DNA from: M3007 sp031373665
Lineage (GTDB): Bacteria; Bacteroidota; Bacteroidia; Chitinophagales; Saprospiraceae
DNA: 64,000 nucleotides
Assembly (NCBI GenBank): GCA_031373665.1
Contig: JANMMZ010000038.1
Location: forward strand, 9,367-73,366
Direction: 5' to 3'
Both the position numbers and the translations under genes were made by a program. The notes beneath the pieces are model-generated. The model was not told the DNA's origin and did no database searches. It was given only the letters and a program-made list of their open reading frames with translations. Shown here one piece after another: positions 33,503-42,640 of the stretch. Each line of letters opens with the position of its first letter. The first letter of the stretch is position 1.

Positions 33503-34971
33503 ACCATACCCGTCAAATCAATTTCTGATTGCGGAATCGGTAGCAACTCATGCTTTTCACTGATAAATATTTTTTCTGCGGCTGTAACGGCCTGCGACTG
33601 TCGTCCCCAACGTTTTAGGTCGAACCAACGGTGTTGCTCCATCGCCAATTCTGAACGACGCTCCTTGTATATCCGTTCCCGCAAAAGGGTCTGATCGGTG
33701 ATCGTAAGATCGGCCAGAATGCCTTGTGGGAAGGCCGGAGCCGTGGCGCGGGCGCGTTGGCGGACTAAATTTATATAGGTTAGGGCTTGGGCTGATTTAC
33801 CATTTTCATTGAGGGCCTCCGCTGCAAGCAAGAGCAGATCAGCATACCGCAAGATTCGGATATTGCCGGGGCCATTGTCTTGAAGTCCCGTATGTGCAGG
33901 CACCCATGCCTTTCGATTGAATCGCTCCCCCACGATCTCTGGGTTGTCTTGTATTTGTGCAGACCCATCGGGCAGGTCGTTGCCGGGCTCCAAGATGGTC
34001 AATGCCTTCCGAGGGTCAAAGACCTCAAAATTGGCCAATAGGTTGTTGGATGGCCGATTGAAACCCCACCCTAAATTGGGTGAGCCACGTACACCCTGCA
34101 CCATGTTGTAGGGCGTAGCCCCTGGGCCAGTCACCCCGTCAATGGGTTCTAGGGCAGCGGCTTGTATTTCAAAAATAGACTCTTGTCCATTTTCTCCAAT
34201 AGGTAAAAACAGATCACGGAAAAAAGGCATAAGGGTATATTCGTTTGAATTGATGACCTCCAAACATTGCTCTTCTGCCTTGACAAAGTCTTTTTTGACC
34301 ATGTATAGTTTGGCCAATATACCTTGAGCAGCACCTTTGGTAACCCGACCCAAATCGGCACTTGGATACTGTGATTTTTTGGGTAATGCTCCAATGGCAT
34401 CCAGCAAATCGCGCTCAATGAGGGCATATACTTCTGCCACTGGTTTTTGTGGTTGGTTATAGTATTCCGAATCCTTCAAAGGGACGGTGATGATGGGAAT
34501 ATCGCCAAACCATTGGGCTAGTAGCAAGTAAGAATACGCCCTCAAAAACTTGTTTTCTCCGATCAGCCTTTTCCTTAATGGTTCATCCATGTTTGGTACA
34601 TCGGGGATCCGCTGTATGGCTAGATTGGCACGAGCGATTACCCTATAGTAACCCCTCCAGACACTGGAGGGTGTCAGATTGGTGGGATCAAATAAAAATT
34701 CATCCATCTCTTGCAAGTATAGAGCATCAGAGGGCGTGGAGCCTTTGTCGCCATCGTCGCTCAGAATATCAGTGGCACCCAGATAAGGCAAACTGATACA
34801 ATCCCAAGCGCGAAGTTGGCTATACACGGCATTGGTGGCCAAAACGGCTTGATCTGCATTTTCAAAAAAGGTGTCAAAATCAGCCTCTCCCAAGGGTTTG
34901 CGATCTAGAAAGTCTTCTTTGCAGGCACTGAATGTGCAAAGCACAAGTATTGCGGAAAATATAAATTTCAT
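33484..34971 (-). CDS. SusD/RagB-family glycan-binding lipoprotein
   Basis: 495 residues from the ATG at 34971. The lipoprotein signal is FIFSAILVLCTFSACKED (Cys about residue 16). SusD features include FLDRKPLGEADFDTFFENAD, the TPR-rich AYSYLLLAQWFGDIPIIT, and the RagB-type C-terminus with IRILRYADLLLLAAEALNENG, YINLVRQRARATAP and LRERIYKERRSELAMEQHRW. It is the surface lid of the SusCD importer, binding oligosaccharide and delivering it to SusC. It begins 13 bp after susC and is the last gene of the locus. Its stop overlaps the convergent methyltransferase gene. Confidence 0.95.
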   Translation of the reverse strand: MKFIFSAILVLCTFSACKEDFLDRKPLGEADFDTFFENADQAVLATNAVYSQLRAWDCISLPYLGATDILSDDGDKGSTPSDALYLQEMDEFLFDPTNLTPSSVWRGYYRVIARANLAIQRIPDVPNMDEPLRKRLIGENKFLRAYSYLLLAQWFGDIPIITVPLKDSEYYNQPQKPVAEVYALIERDLLDAIGALPKKSQYPSADLGRVTKGAAQGILAKLYMVKKDFVKAEEQCLEVINSNEYTLMPFFRDLFLPIGENGQESIFEIQAAALEPIDGVTGPGATPYNMVQGVRGSPNLGWGFNRPSNNLLANFEVFDPRKALTILEPGNDLPDGSAQIQDNPEIVGERFNRKAWVPAHTGLQDNGPGNIRILRYADLLLLAAEALNENGKSAQALTYINLVRQRARATAPAFPQGILADLTITDQTLLRERIYKERRSELAMEQHRWFDLKRWGRQSQAVTAAEKIFISEKHELLPIPQSEIDLTGMVQNRGY

Positions 34972-34984
34972 AAAGTCCAAATAT

Positions 34985-37900
34985 TTAAAATGTTACTTCA
35001 AAACCACCCTGCCATGACTTCGTCACGGGGTAGCCGATGTTATCAAAACCAACCTCAAAAGGGTTGGCTTGGTTGGCAAATTCGGGAGAATACCCAGAAT
35101 ATTTTTGATTCGTCCAAATATTTAAACCGCTCACATAGACGCGGAATTTTCCGATTTTTACTTTATTTAACCAACTTTGTGGCAATGAATATCCCAACAC
35201 CACACTTCGAAGCCGCACAAAACTACCATCTTCTATGAAATAATCACTGACTCGATAATTGCTGCCTCCATTCACCACCCTTGGCTTGGTAGCCGTGGGG
35301 TTTTCAGGCGTCCATCGCCCTTCGTAAAAGGACTGTTCCCAATTATAGACCGCAAAACGGAACGTTTTTTTAGCATTGAGGATCTTATTGCCGCTTACGC
35401 CCAGTAGGTCGGCGGCGAGGTCAATACCTTTCCATTCTGCGCCAATATTGAAGCCATAGGTGAGGGTTGGGATGGGACTACCTAGATAAGTACGGTCGTC
35501 GGCAGTGAGTTTGCCATCGGGCAACCCAGTCAATTCTCCTTCGGCATCGCGGCCATTGATATCTGCATAGCGAAGGTCGCCGAGTCCCTCTGAACCAAAT
35601 CGCGGAAAATTAGTAAGATCGGCCTGTGTTTGAAAAATGCCCGCTGTTTGATACCCGTAAAACGCTCCGATGGGCAGGCCAGGAATAGAGCGGGTAGTCG
35701 CTTCGCCTTGGATAAATCCAGCAAAAATCTCCGCTTTTTGTTCGTTCAATTTGATGATCTCATTTTTCACAGGGGAAATATTTCCACCAATGTTCCACGA
35801 GAATGGCCCGCTGTGCTGCCAATTGAGGGAAATATCCCAGCCTTTATTGAGGACTTCGGCAGTATTCACCAAGGGATTTCGATCAGAACCCACAAGATCC
35901 GGTATCGGAATCGCTGCTATAATATCATATGTATTTCTTTGGTACCAGTCTATTTCTCCGGTGAGTTTGCCTTTAAAAAAGCCAAATTCGAGGCCAATGT
36001 CCGTTTGTCGGGCGGTTTCCCACCGGAGGTCAGGATTGCTGTACTCGGTGAGGGTAGCACCGTCGCTGAGGGTTTGCTCTGGGCCAAAAATAGCGTACAA
36101 CCCCGATTTAATAGTACCAAGACTGGGGTAAAACACGTCTTTGATACTGTTTTGATTGCCTAATTTGCCATAACTGTATCGCAATTTCAGGCGATCAAAC
36201 ACGCCCAGCCGTTCTACGAAAGATTCTTGCCCAATATTCCAACCTACGCTGAACGAAGGAAAAATGCCCCTTCTGTTTTCAGATTTAAACCTAGAAGATT
36301 GATCAATGCGCGTAGTAGCCGTGAATAGATACCGATTGAACAAGGTATAATTGATCCTGAAAAGTTGGGATACCAAGGCTTCTTCAATGGTGCCGCCAGA
36401 GGCAAACTGAGCAGGGTCAGTGTTGGAGTTAACAATGTAGAGCAACTCCTCGGCACTACCCGTAAAATTGCTACGAGTAGCGTTTAGAAACTCTCTGCGG
36501 CGTTCTTCGGCCGTATAGCCTGCTAGTACATTGAGGCTGTGGTGTTCCCAAGTTTTATTAAACGTGAGGGTTTGTTCCCAAATCCAGCGACGGTCTTGGC
36601 CGGTGGCCACAGAAAGGCGGTCATCAATGTTTAATTGTGAATTGGAAACCCTAAACTTAGGGGTATAATTCCTGTTTTTGGCAAGATCCAAATCAAAACC
36701 GAAATTAGAACGGAAAGTCAAATATTTCAGGAGTTTTATGTTCCCATAGATACTTCCAAAAAATCGGTTGTTGTTGTCGTGGTTGTTGCTTTTATAGTCT
36801 AAATCTGCCACAGGATGGGCAAGTGCGAGCCCATAGGGTGAGGTCGGATCCGTATAATTGCCCAAGGAATCCAAAGGGGAAAGGACGGGTGAAATACGGT
36901 ACGCACTCCCTATGGCTCCCGTGGGTGCAACTTGTTTTTTCACATTGGCAAATGATATATTATTACCGATGGTAAACCAGTTGTTGAGTTTGGCTTCTGT
37001 GTTAAATCTAGCCGTAATACGTTCAAATTCCGAATTTTTTAAGACCCCCGATTGGTTAAAATAATTGAAAGACGCATTGTACGAAAAGCGATCGGACCCG
37101 CCATTGGCGGATAATTGGACATTGGCTATGGGGGCATCGCGGAATATTTCACCTTGCCAATCCGTGCCCTCACCCAAGGCTGCTGGATCGGGGAAGTACT
37201 TAGTATTGGTAAATTCATTGTAAACCTGCGCAAACTCGGCTGCGTTCATCAGGTCTATTTTTTTAGTGATCTGCTGGATTCCGTAATAAGAACTCAAGGT
37301 GATGAGTGCGTCTTTTCGCTCTTTACCACTTTTGGTCGTGATTATAATGACCCCATTGGATCCCCTCGACCCGTAAATGGCCGCTGCCGAAGCATCTTTC
37401 AATACTTCCACCGAGGCTACGTCTTGAGGGCTTACAAAAGAGGCATCGTAGGTAATCATTCCATCAATGACGTATAGTGGATTGGCATTGTTGAGCGTAC
37501 CTGTACCGCGAATACGGATGACAGCCCCTACGCCGGGTTCGCCAGAGAGGGGACTTACGTAAACCCCCGCGATTTTGCCCTGCAAAGCCTGCTCTACGGA
37601 AGGGGTTGCGATTCGAGCCAAGTCTTTGGCTTTCACGGTGCCGATGGCTCCGGTTAAGTCGCTTTTCTTTTGAACGCCATAGCCAACTACCACGACTTGT
37701 TCGAGTAGGTTGGCATCTTCAGCCATGACCACATTTAATTGAGTGCGCCCAGACAAGGGAACTTCTTTAGCGGTATAGCCAGTGTAATTAAATACCAATA
37801 CGGCATCGGCAGTGGTCACTGTGATATTAAAACTACCGTCACCATCAGTACCCGTTCCAGTGGTGGTGCCTTTTTCTTTTACGGAGACCCCAATGAGCGA

Positions 37901-38020
37901 TGAACCATCGGCACTGTCTGTCACTTTTCCCGAAACGCGAGTTTGCGCGTTGAGTCCTTGAAAAACCATCAAAAGGAAGATGGCCAAGGTTAGTTTTTTT
38001 GTGTACTGTAATTGCTTCAT
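34985..38020 (-). CDS. SusC/RagA TonB-dependent outer-membrane transporter
   Basis: 1011 residues. Signal peptide ends FQGLNAQ. A CarboxypepD_reg-like domain covers residues ~27-110 (VSGKVTDSADGSSLIGVSVK). The plug carries the family signature VVVGYGVQKKSDLTGAIGTV near residue 112 and YGSRGSNGVIIITTKSG near 218. A 22-strand barrel follows, ending in aromatic VTKSWQGGFEVTF. It imports oligosaccharides across the outer membrane using TonB/ExbBD energy, capped by the SusD partner encoded just downstream. SusC-SusD come last in this operon, after the enzymes, which is less common than SusC-first order. Confidence 0.96.
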   Translation of the reverse strand: MKQLQYTKKLTLAIFLLMVFQGLNAQTRVSGKVTDSADGSSLIGVSVKEKGTTTGTGTDGDGSFNITVTTADAVLVFNYTGYTAKEVPLSGRTQLNVVMAEDANLLEQVVVVGYGVQKKSDLTGAIGTVKAKDLARIATPSVEQALQGKIAGVYVSPLSGEPGVGAVIRIRGTGTLNNANPLYVIDGMITYDASFVSPQDVASVEVLKDASAAAIYGSRGSNGVIIITTKSGKERKDALITLSSYYGIQQITKKIDLMNAAEFAQVYNEFTNTKYFPDPAALGEGTDWQGEIFRDAPIANVQLSANGGSDRFSYNASFNYFNQSGVLKNSEFERITARFNTEAKLNNWFTIGNNISFANVKKQVAPTGAIGSAYRISPVLSPLDSLGNYTDPTSPYGLALAHPVADLDYKSNNHDNNNRFFGSIYGNIKLLKYLTFRSNFGFDLDLAKNRNYTPKFRVSNSQLNIDDRLSVATGQDRRWIWEQTLTFNKTWEHHSLNVLAGYTAEERRREFLNATRSNFTGSAEELLYIVNSNTDPAQFASGGTIEEALVSQLFRINYTLFNRYLFTATTRIDQSSRFKSENRRGIFPSFSVGWNIGQESFVERLGVFDRLKLRYSYGKLGNQNSIKDVFYPSLGTIKSGLYAIFGPEQTLSDGATLTEYSNPDLRWETARQTDIGLEFGFFKGKLTGEIDWYQRNTYDIIAAIPIPDLVGSDRNPLVNTAEVLNKGWDISLNWQHSGPFSWNIGGNISPVKNEIIKLNEQKAEIFAGFIQGEATTRSIPGLPIGAFYGYQTAGIFQTQADLTNFPRFGSEGLGDLRYADINGRDAEGELTGLPDGKLTADDRTYLGSPIPTLTYGFNIGAEWKGIDLAADLLGVSGNKILNAKKTFRFAVYNWEQSFYEGRWTPENPTATKPRVVNGGSNYRVSDYFIEDGSFVRLRSVVLGYSLPQSWLNKVKIGKFRVYVSGLNIWTNQKYSGYSPEFANQANPFEVGFDNIGYPVTKSWQGGFEVTF

Positions 38021-38040
38021 ATGCTTGTTATTGATTGCCG

Positions 38041-40320
38041 TTATTGTGGTGTGAAAAGTATTTTAACCCGTTTTACATCTTCTGAATTCCCGCCGACCAT
38101 GATTTCAAATTCTCCGGGTTCAAATCCAAAACTCATGTCTTTTCTATAAAAACTAAGGTCTTTTTTTGTCAGTTCAAACGTAATCGCTTGGGATTCGCCT
38201 GGTTGGAGCATGATCTTTCTAAAGCCTTTTAATTCTTTTACAGGGCGAGTAACGGAACCGACGAGGTCACGAACGTATAATTGCACCACTTCTTCGCCTG
38301 CTATTGGCCCAGTATTTTTTACGGTTGCGGATACTTTCAGGCTTTGTTGTGCTGCCGTCACTGTGGGCAAACCACACTCAAAGGTAGTATAACTCAATCC
38401 AAATCCAAAAGGATAAAGTGGTGCATTTACTTCATCTATATACCTACTGTTCCACTTCGAGTTGGGATCGTAGGGGCGGCCTGTACTTTTGTAATTGTAA
38501 AAGACTGGTATTTGCCCAACCGAACGAGGAAAACTCATAGGCAACTTGCCCGAAGGATTGTACGCGCCATACAAAACATCGGCAATGGCGTGTCCAGATT
38601 CTGTGCCAAGCCACCAAGTCTCCAGCATGGCTGTTGAGGCAGCGGCGACATTAGCGAGTGTCAAAGGGCGACCATTCATCAACACAACCACTACAGGTTT
38701 TCCAATTTTAGACAATGCCTCAATCAGTTGTTCTTGAAGACCGGGCAATGAAATATTCGTTCTGGAGGTAGCTTCTCCACTCATCATGGCGGCTTCGCCA
38801 GCCACTACTACTACCACATCGGCATTTTTCGCCGATTCTAGTGCTTCCGCAAAACCACTGTTGTCCCGATCATCTATGGCACAGCCTTTGGTCACTATTA
38901 TTTGGCCAGATGGATTGGCTTCTTTGAGTCCTTGAAGCACGGTAATGCAATCTTCGGCATTTCCAGCACCGTTCCAATTGCCAATCAGGTTGGATTTATC
39001 ATTGGCCAAAGCACCAATCAAGGCTATTTTTTGGTTTTTTTTAAGGGGCAATACATTTTGCTCGTTTTTCAACAAAACAATAGATTTACGCGATATTTCG
39101 CGGGCAAAAGCCCTGTTTTCAGGGCTGAGCAGGGTGGCTTTTTCTCGGGCTTCATCACAAAATTTGTAAGGATCTTCAAAAAGTCCCAGTTTAAATTTTA
39201 AGCGTAGAATCCGACGCACCGATTCGTTGATTTGAGCGAAGGAGGCTTTGGATTCTGCCAACGATTTTTTTAAGTGCGCTTGATAAATTCCGCCTTGCAT
39301 ATCCATGTCAACCCCTGCCGAAAGTGACAGTTCGCCCGCTTCTTTCTCATTGGCTACTACCCCGTGATTGACCATTTCGTTCATAGAAGTATAGTCCGTA
39401 ACAACGAATCCATCAAAGCCCCATTCATGGCGCAAAATACTGGTTAATAGATAATGATTGCCCGATGCTGGGATTCCATCGTAGTCATTGAAAGAAGTCA
39501 TGACCGTAGCAGCCCCCGCCCGCACGGCTGATTCGTAAGGAGGTAAGTAGTATTCTCTAAAAAAACGCTCGCTCATGTCCACCGTATTGTAATCGCGGCC
39601 TGCTGTGGCTGCGCCATAAGCAGCAAAATGTTTCACACAAGCCAACATGTTATGGGTACTACCGATCTGTTTGCCCTGAATACCGCGTACCCTCGATTCG
39701 GCGATGCGACAACCAAGCCAAGTGTCTTCACCGGCACCCTCCATGACCCGCCCCCACCGTGGGTCGCGGCTGACATCCACCATAGGCGCGAATGTCCAAT
39801 GCAGTCCTGCCGCGCTGGCCTCAGCGGCGGCTATACTGGCTGATTGCTCCATCGCACCTAGATCCCAAGAGGCGGCTTCTCCGAGCGGTATAGGAAAAAT
39901 AGTTTTATACCCGTGGATGACATCAAACCCAAAAAGCAACGGAATTTTCAATCGTGTTTCTTCTACAGCTATGCGTTGCAGTGCACGGGTGAATACAACC
40001 CCGTGGCTATTGAATAGATTGCCGCAAGCCCCCGATCTAATATCATTTTTGTAACCTTCGCGGATGGTTGGCCCTGTACTACCCCAATCAGTAGTGTAAA
40101 GGGTCAGTTGCCCAATTTTTTCCTCTATAGTCATCAAGGCAAGGAGGGAGTCCACCCGTTTATTGATAGCCGCATCTTCTTTGGATGTATTATGGGTTAC
40201 CTTGGTGGTTTTTAGCCCAGCAGAAGGGTTGCAGATAAAAGCCTGCAAGATCGCTCCAGCACCTAAAACCAAGAGTAATTGACGTAAAATACTAAAATTG
40301 TAAAAATTATTTTGATACAT
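38041..40320 (-). CDS. bglX: GH3 beta-glucosidase (BglX-type)
   Basis: 759 residues from the ATG at 40320, which avoids overlap with the upstream stop; an ATG at 40350 is the alternative. An N-terminal export signal (RQLLLVLGAGAILQAFIC) points to the periplasm. GH3 N-domain: VDSLLALMTIEEKIGQLTLY, KIPLLFGFDVIHGYKTIFPI, HWTFAPMVDVSRDPRWGR, CVKHFAAYGAATAGRDYNTV and nucleophile region FVVTDYTSM. C-domain and fibronectin-like tail: VVVVAGEAAMMSGEATSRTN, PFGFGLSYTTF. It removes terminal beta-linked glucose from oligosaccharides. In this locus the probable substrate is sophoro-oligosaccharides; GH3 enzymes acting on beta-1,2-glucosides are known in Bacteroides. Confidence 0.93.
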   Translation of the reverse strand: MYQNNFYNFSILRQLLLVLGAGAILQAFICNPSAGLKTTKVTHNTSKEDAAINKRVDSLLALMTIEEKIGQLTLYTTDWGSTGPTIREGYKNDIRSGACGNLFNSHGVVFTRALQRIAVEETRLKIPLLFGFDVIHGYKTIFPIPLGEAASWDLGAMEQSASIAAAEASAAGLHWTFAPMVDVSRDPRWGRVMEGAGEDTWLGCRIAESRVRGIQGKQIGSTHNMLACVKHFAAYGAATAGRDYNTVDMSERFFREYYLPPYESAVRAGAATVMTSFNDYDGIPASGNHYLLTSILRHEWGFDGFVVTDYTSMNEMVNHGVVANEKEAGELSLSAGVDMDMQGGIYQAHLKKSLAESKASFAQINESVRRILRLKFKLGLFEDPYKFCDEAREKATLLSPENRAFAREISRKSIVLLKNEQNVLPLKKNQKIALIGALANDKSNLIGNWNGAGNAEDCITVLQGLKEANPSGQIIVTKGCAIDDRDNSGFAEALESAKNADVVVVVAGEAAMMSGEATSRTNISLPGLQEQLIEALSKIGKPVVVVLMNGRPLTLANVAAASTAMLETWWLGTESGHAIADVLYGAYNPSGKLPMSFPRSVGQIPVFYNYKSTGRPYDPNSKWNSRYIDEVNAPLYPFGFGLSYTTFECGLPTVTAAQQSLKVSATVKNTGPIAGEEVVQLYVRDLVGSVTRPVKELKGFRKIMLQPGESQAITFELTKKDLSFYRKDMSFGFEPGEFEIMVGGNSEDVKRVKILFTPQ

Positions 40321-40322
40321 AT

Positions 40323-42506
40323 TTATTGTTTTTTCTGCGAAAAAATCCATTCCATCACCGCTGGGTTATAGTAGGTTTCTTGCCAAATTGAATGCCCAAG
40401 TGTGTTGTATTCGGTGTATTTTACTGTTGATTTATTGGTTTTCATGGCATTCACCATCCGCAATGACCATTGTGGTGGCACCACATCATCGCGCCTTCCG
40501 TGTAGTATCCAAAAAGGTATTTTCTGAAAATTCTTTGATTGCGATGTATCATAACCTCCGCATAGGGGCATGGCTGCTGCAAATAGATCAGGTAGCCGAT
40601 TGACCAAATCAAATGTCCCAAATCCGCCCATGCTCAAGCCCGTGATGTATATCCTATTGGGGTCAATTTGAGGATTTTCGACCAATGTTTTTTCCAATAC
40701 TTTTATCAGCAACCGCATTGGCTCAGTGGGTTGCGGTTGGAATACTGGACCTTCTGGCCTTTTCACTTCGCACCACCGCTGGTCATTGGGACACTGCGGT
40801 GCTATAATGAAGCAGGGATTTTTTTGATAATTTTCTTTTTCTACAAAGGCTAACACGCCGTTTGATAACTGGGCTTCATTGTTGTTCCCACGTTCGCCCG
40901 ATCCATGCAGGAAAATAACAAGGGGCAATTTATCGGTTGGGTTCAAAGACGGCTTAAAATCGTGGGGCATCCCTGATGGTGTTACCAATCTGTATGGCAA
41001 ACTGGAACTTGCCGATTCTCGATAAATATGCCGCTCAAAAAATGGCTTGGGATCTTGGGGAATTTCTTCATTGCGCTGCGTATGATATTCCGCCGTTAGC
41101 CTTGATTTGGGCTGATGCTCCAGCCAGCCTCCATCGAATCCGGCTTTTTGCAAACCTTTGACAATGTAAGGATTGCGCTTCATCAGATTCCATAAAAAAC
41201 CAGTGCGATAATTTTCGATCATCAAAAGTATTGGCCCTTGATCTATGCCCAAATAGTCTGTATCAAACCAGCCTTCTGGCAGTTGTCCGCAGGCAGTAAA
41301 AGAAGGATTGAATGCATCTTTGAAGCCATAAGGCCCTATGAGTGAATCGTAGTAGGTTTGCCACATGGTTTCTAGGGCGGGCAAACAAATTTCGGGGGCG
41401 AAAGGCAGTGAGCCACCCGCCGCAGTGGGGGCAATCGTGCCATCGTCTTCTGCATAATCAGTGGCTACACCCCTAGCGTTATAGCCCTTAAATCGGTCTC
41501 GATCAGTACTGCATTTGGAAGTAGGGTCGTATTTTGAAAACCAGTCAGCAGGACCATCGCAAGCGGTTAAGCCCCATACGTTTTGTTGGTATCCCTTGAA
41601 TTTTCCAGGATTTTCGATACAATAGAGCCTATTGGAGATGGTAGCACGGCGGCTATTTTCAAAATAATCAAACCCTGATTTTTTATTGAAAGGATCGCTA
41701 ATACCCTTAAAATCTATCCAAGTGTGGCTGTATTGATGGCCAAATAAAGGGCCAAAGTTGAGGTGTTCTTGGCCTTGAAATTGATCTACATAATAACTAT
41801 TGGTCCAAGCGTCCCAAGCCGATTCGGGGATGGGATGCGTGGGCGAACCCAAGGCTAAAATGTATAAAATCATGGCTTCATTGTACCCCCACCATTCAGC
41901 GTTTAAAAAACCTCGTTCGGGCTTCCAGCCCATACTCAAGCGATCACTTTGATTGAGCATCCAATCCCATTCTACCCGCCTATATATAAAATCGGCTGAT
42001 TCACGAATGGCCTTTTCTGTGGCATTATTGCCATCAAAATAGGTTTGTGCCGACAAAATACCCGCCAATAATAGCCCCGAATCAATGGTGGATAATTCCA
42101 CATCCTTATACCGATGGCTGTTGGTATGATCTAAAAAATGATAGAAGAATCCATGATATCCTGTGGTACCAGCAATGGCATCGCCTTGTGGCAAACTTTT
42201 TAGGATATTTAAGGTTCTCAAGGTTCTCTCTGCGGCATCTTGGCGGGTTACCCACCCGCGCTCAACCCCAATAAGGTAACTGCTCAAACCAAATCCTGTG
42301 GCCGCAATGCTGCTGAACTGAACCGTGGGCCAGCGATCGGGGATTTGTGCATTGACATCGGCCAAATCCCAAAAGAAATAAAAGGTTCGGCGTTGCAGTT
42401 CATCTAAGGAAAATGCCTTTTCAAGCGGGTGCGTAGGTGGCACTGGCACTTGTGTTGTGGCCGGTAAAACCCGGCACAGCAATATAAAAAAGAGAAGTCT
42501 ATGCAC
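40323..42506 (-). CDS. Glycoamylase-family (GH144-type) enzyme fused to C-terminal esterase
   Basis: 727 residues, from a GTG start (no in-frame ATG precedes the signal peptide HRLLFFILLCRVLPATTQ). Residues ~30-455 form an alpha/alpha-barrel of the Pfam glycoamylase family, which includes GH144 endo-beta-1,2-glucanases: ATGFGLSSYLIGVERGWVT, ELSTIDSGLLLAGILSAQTY, NVWGLTACDGPADWF, DDGTIAPTAAGGSLPFAPE, LGIDQGPILLMIENYRTGF. Residues ~490-727 are a separate alpha/beta hydrolase: PLVIFLHGSGERGNN, nucleophile ITGLSMGGFG (Ser625), acid GRRDDVV (Asp674) and NTLGHSIW (His705). No sorting domain, so periplasmic. The fusion implies the glucan carries acyl esters. Its 3' end abuts bglX. Confidence 0.85.
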   Translation of the reverse strand: MHRLLFFILLCRVLPATTQVPVPPTHPLEKAFSLDELQRRTFYFFWDLADVNAQIPDRWPTVQFSSIAATGFGLSSYLIGVERGWVTRQDAAERTLRTLNILKSLPQGDAIAGTTGYHGFFYHFLDHTNSHRYKDVELSTIDSGLLLAGILSAQTYFDGNNATEKAIRESADFIYRRVEWDWMLNQSDRLSMGWKPERGFLNAEWWGYNEAMILYILALGSPTHPIPESAWDAWTNSYYVDQFQGQEHLNFGPLFGHQYSHTWIDFKGISDPFNKKSGFDYFENSRRATISNRLYCIENPGKFKGYQQNVWGLTACDGPADWFSKYDPTSKCSTDRDRFKGYNARGVATDYAEDDGTIAPTAAGGSLPFAPEICLPALETMWQTYYDSLIGPYGFKDAFNPSFTACGQLPEGWFDTDYLGIDQGPILLMIENYRTGFLWNLMKRNPYIVKGLQKAGFDGGWLEHQPKSRLTAEYHTQRNEEIPQDPKPFFERHIYRESASSSLPYRLVTPSGMPHDFKPSLNPTDKLPLVIFLHGSGERGNNNEAQLSNGVLAFVEKENYQKNPCFIIAPQCPNDQRWCEVKRPEGPVFQPQPTEPMRLLIKVLEKTLVENPQIDPNRIYITGLSMGGFGTFDLVNRLPDLFAAAMPLCGGYDTSQSKNFQKIPFWILHGRRDDVVPPQWSLRMVNAMKTNKSTVKYTEYNTLGHSIWQETYYNPAVMEWIFSQKKQ

Positions 42507-42629
42507 AAGGAGAGTTTAATGGTGAATGATGCATGGATGCCTTCGTTCGTCACAAATTAACGACGCTTTTAAGAAATGCTATAATGGGCCGTGCGATACA
42601 GTTTAGGGTATCTGCCACGACCCATCTAA

Positions 42630-42637
42630 CAAAATTA
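42630..42637 (-). promoter_or_regulatory. Possible internal promoter ahead of the GH144-esterase gene
   Basis: The minus strand reads TAATTTTG in the 134-bp gap before the GH144-esterase gene, so the bglX-susC-susD half could have its own promoter. The -33 TTTG seen is too close (14 bases). Confidence 0.35.
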
Positions 42638-42640
42638 CGA

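Noticed and set aside
35630..36163. 177-codon plus-strand frame inside susC
   Set aside because: Antisense to a well-supported TonB-dependent transporter; no family resemblance.
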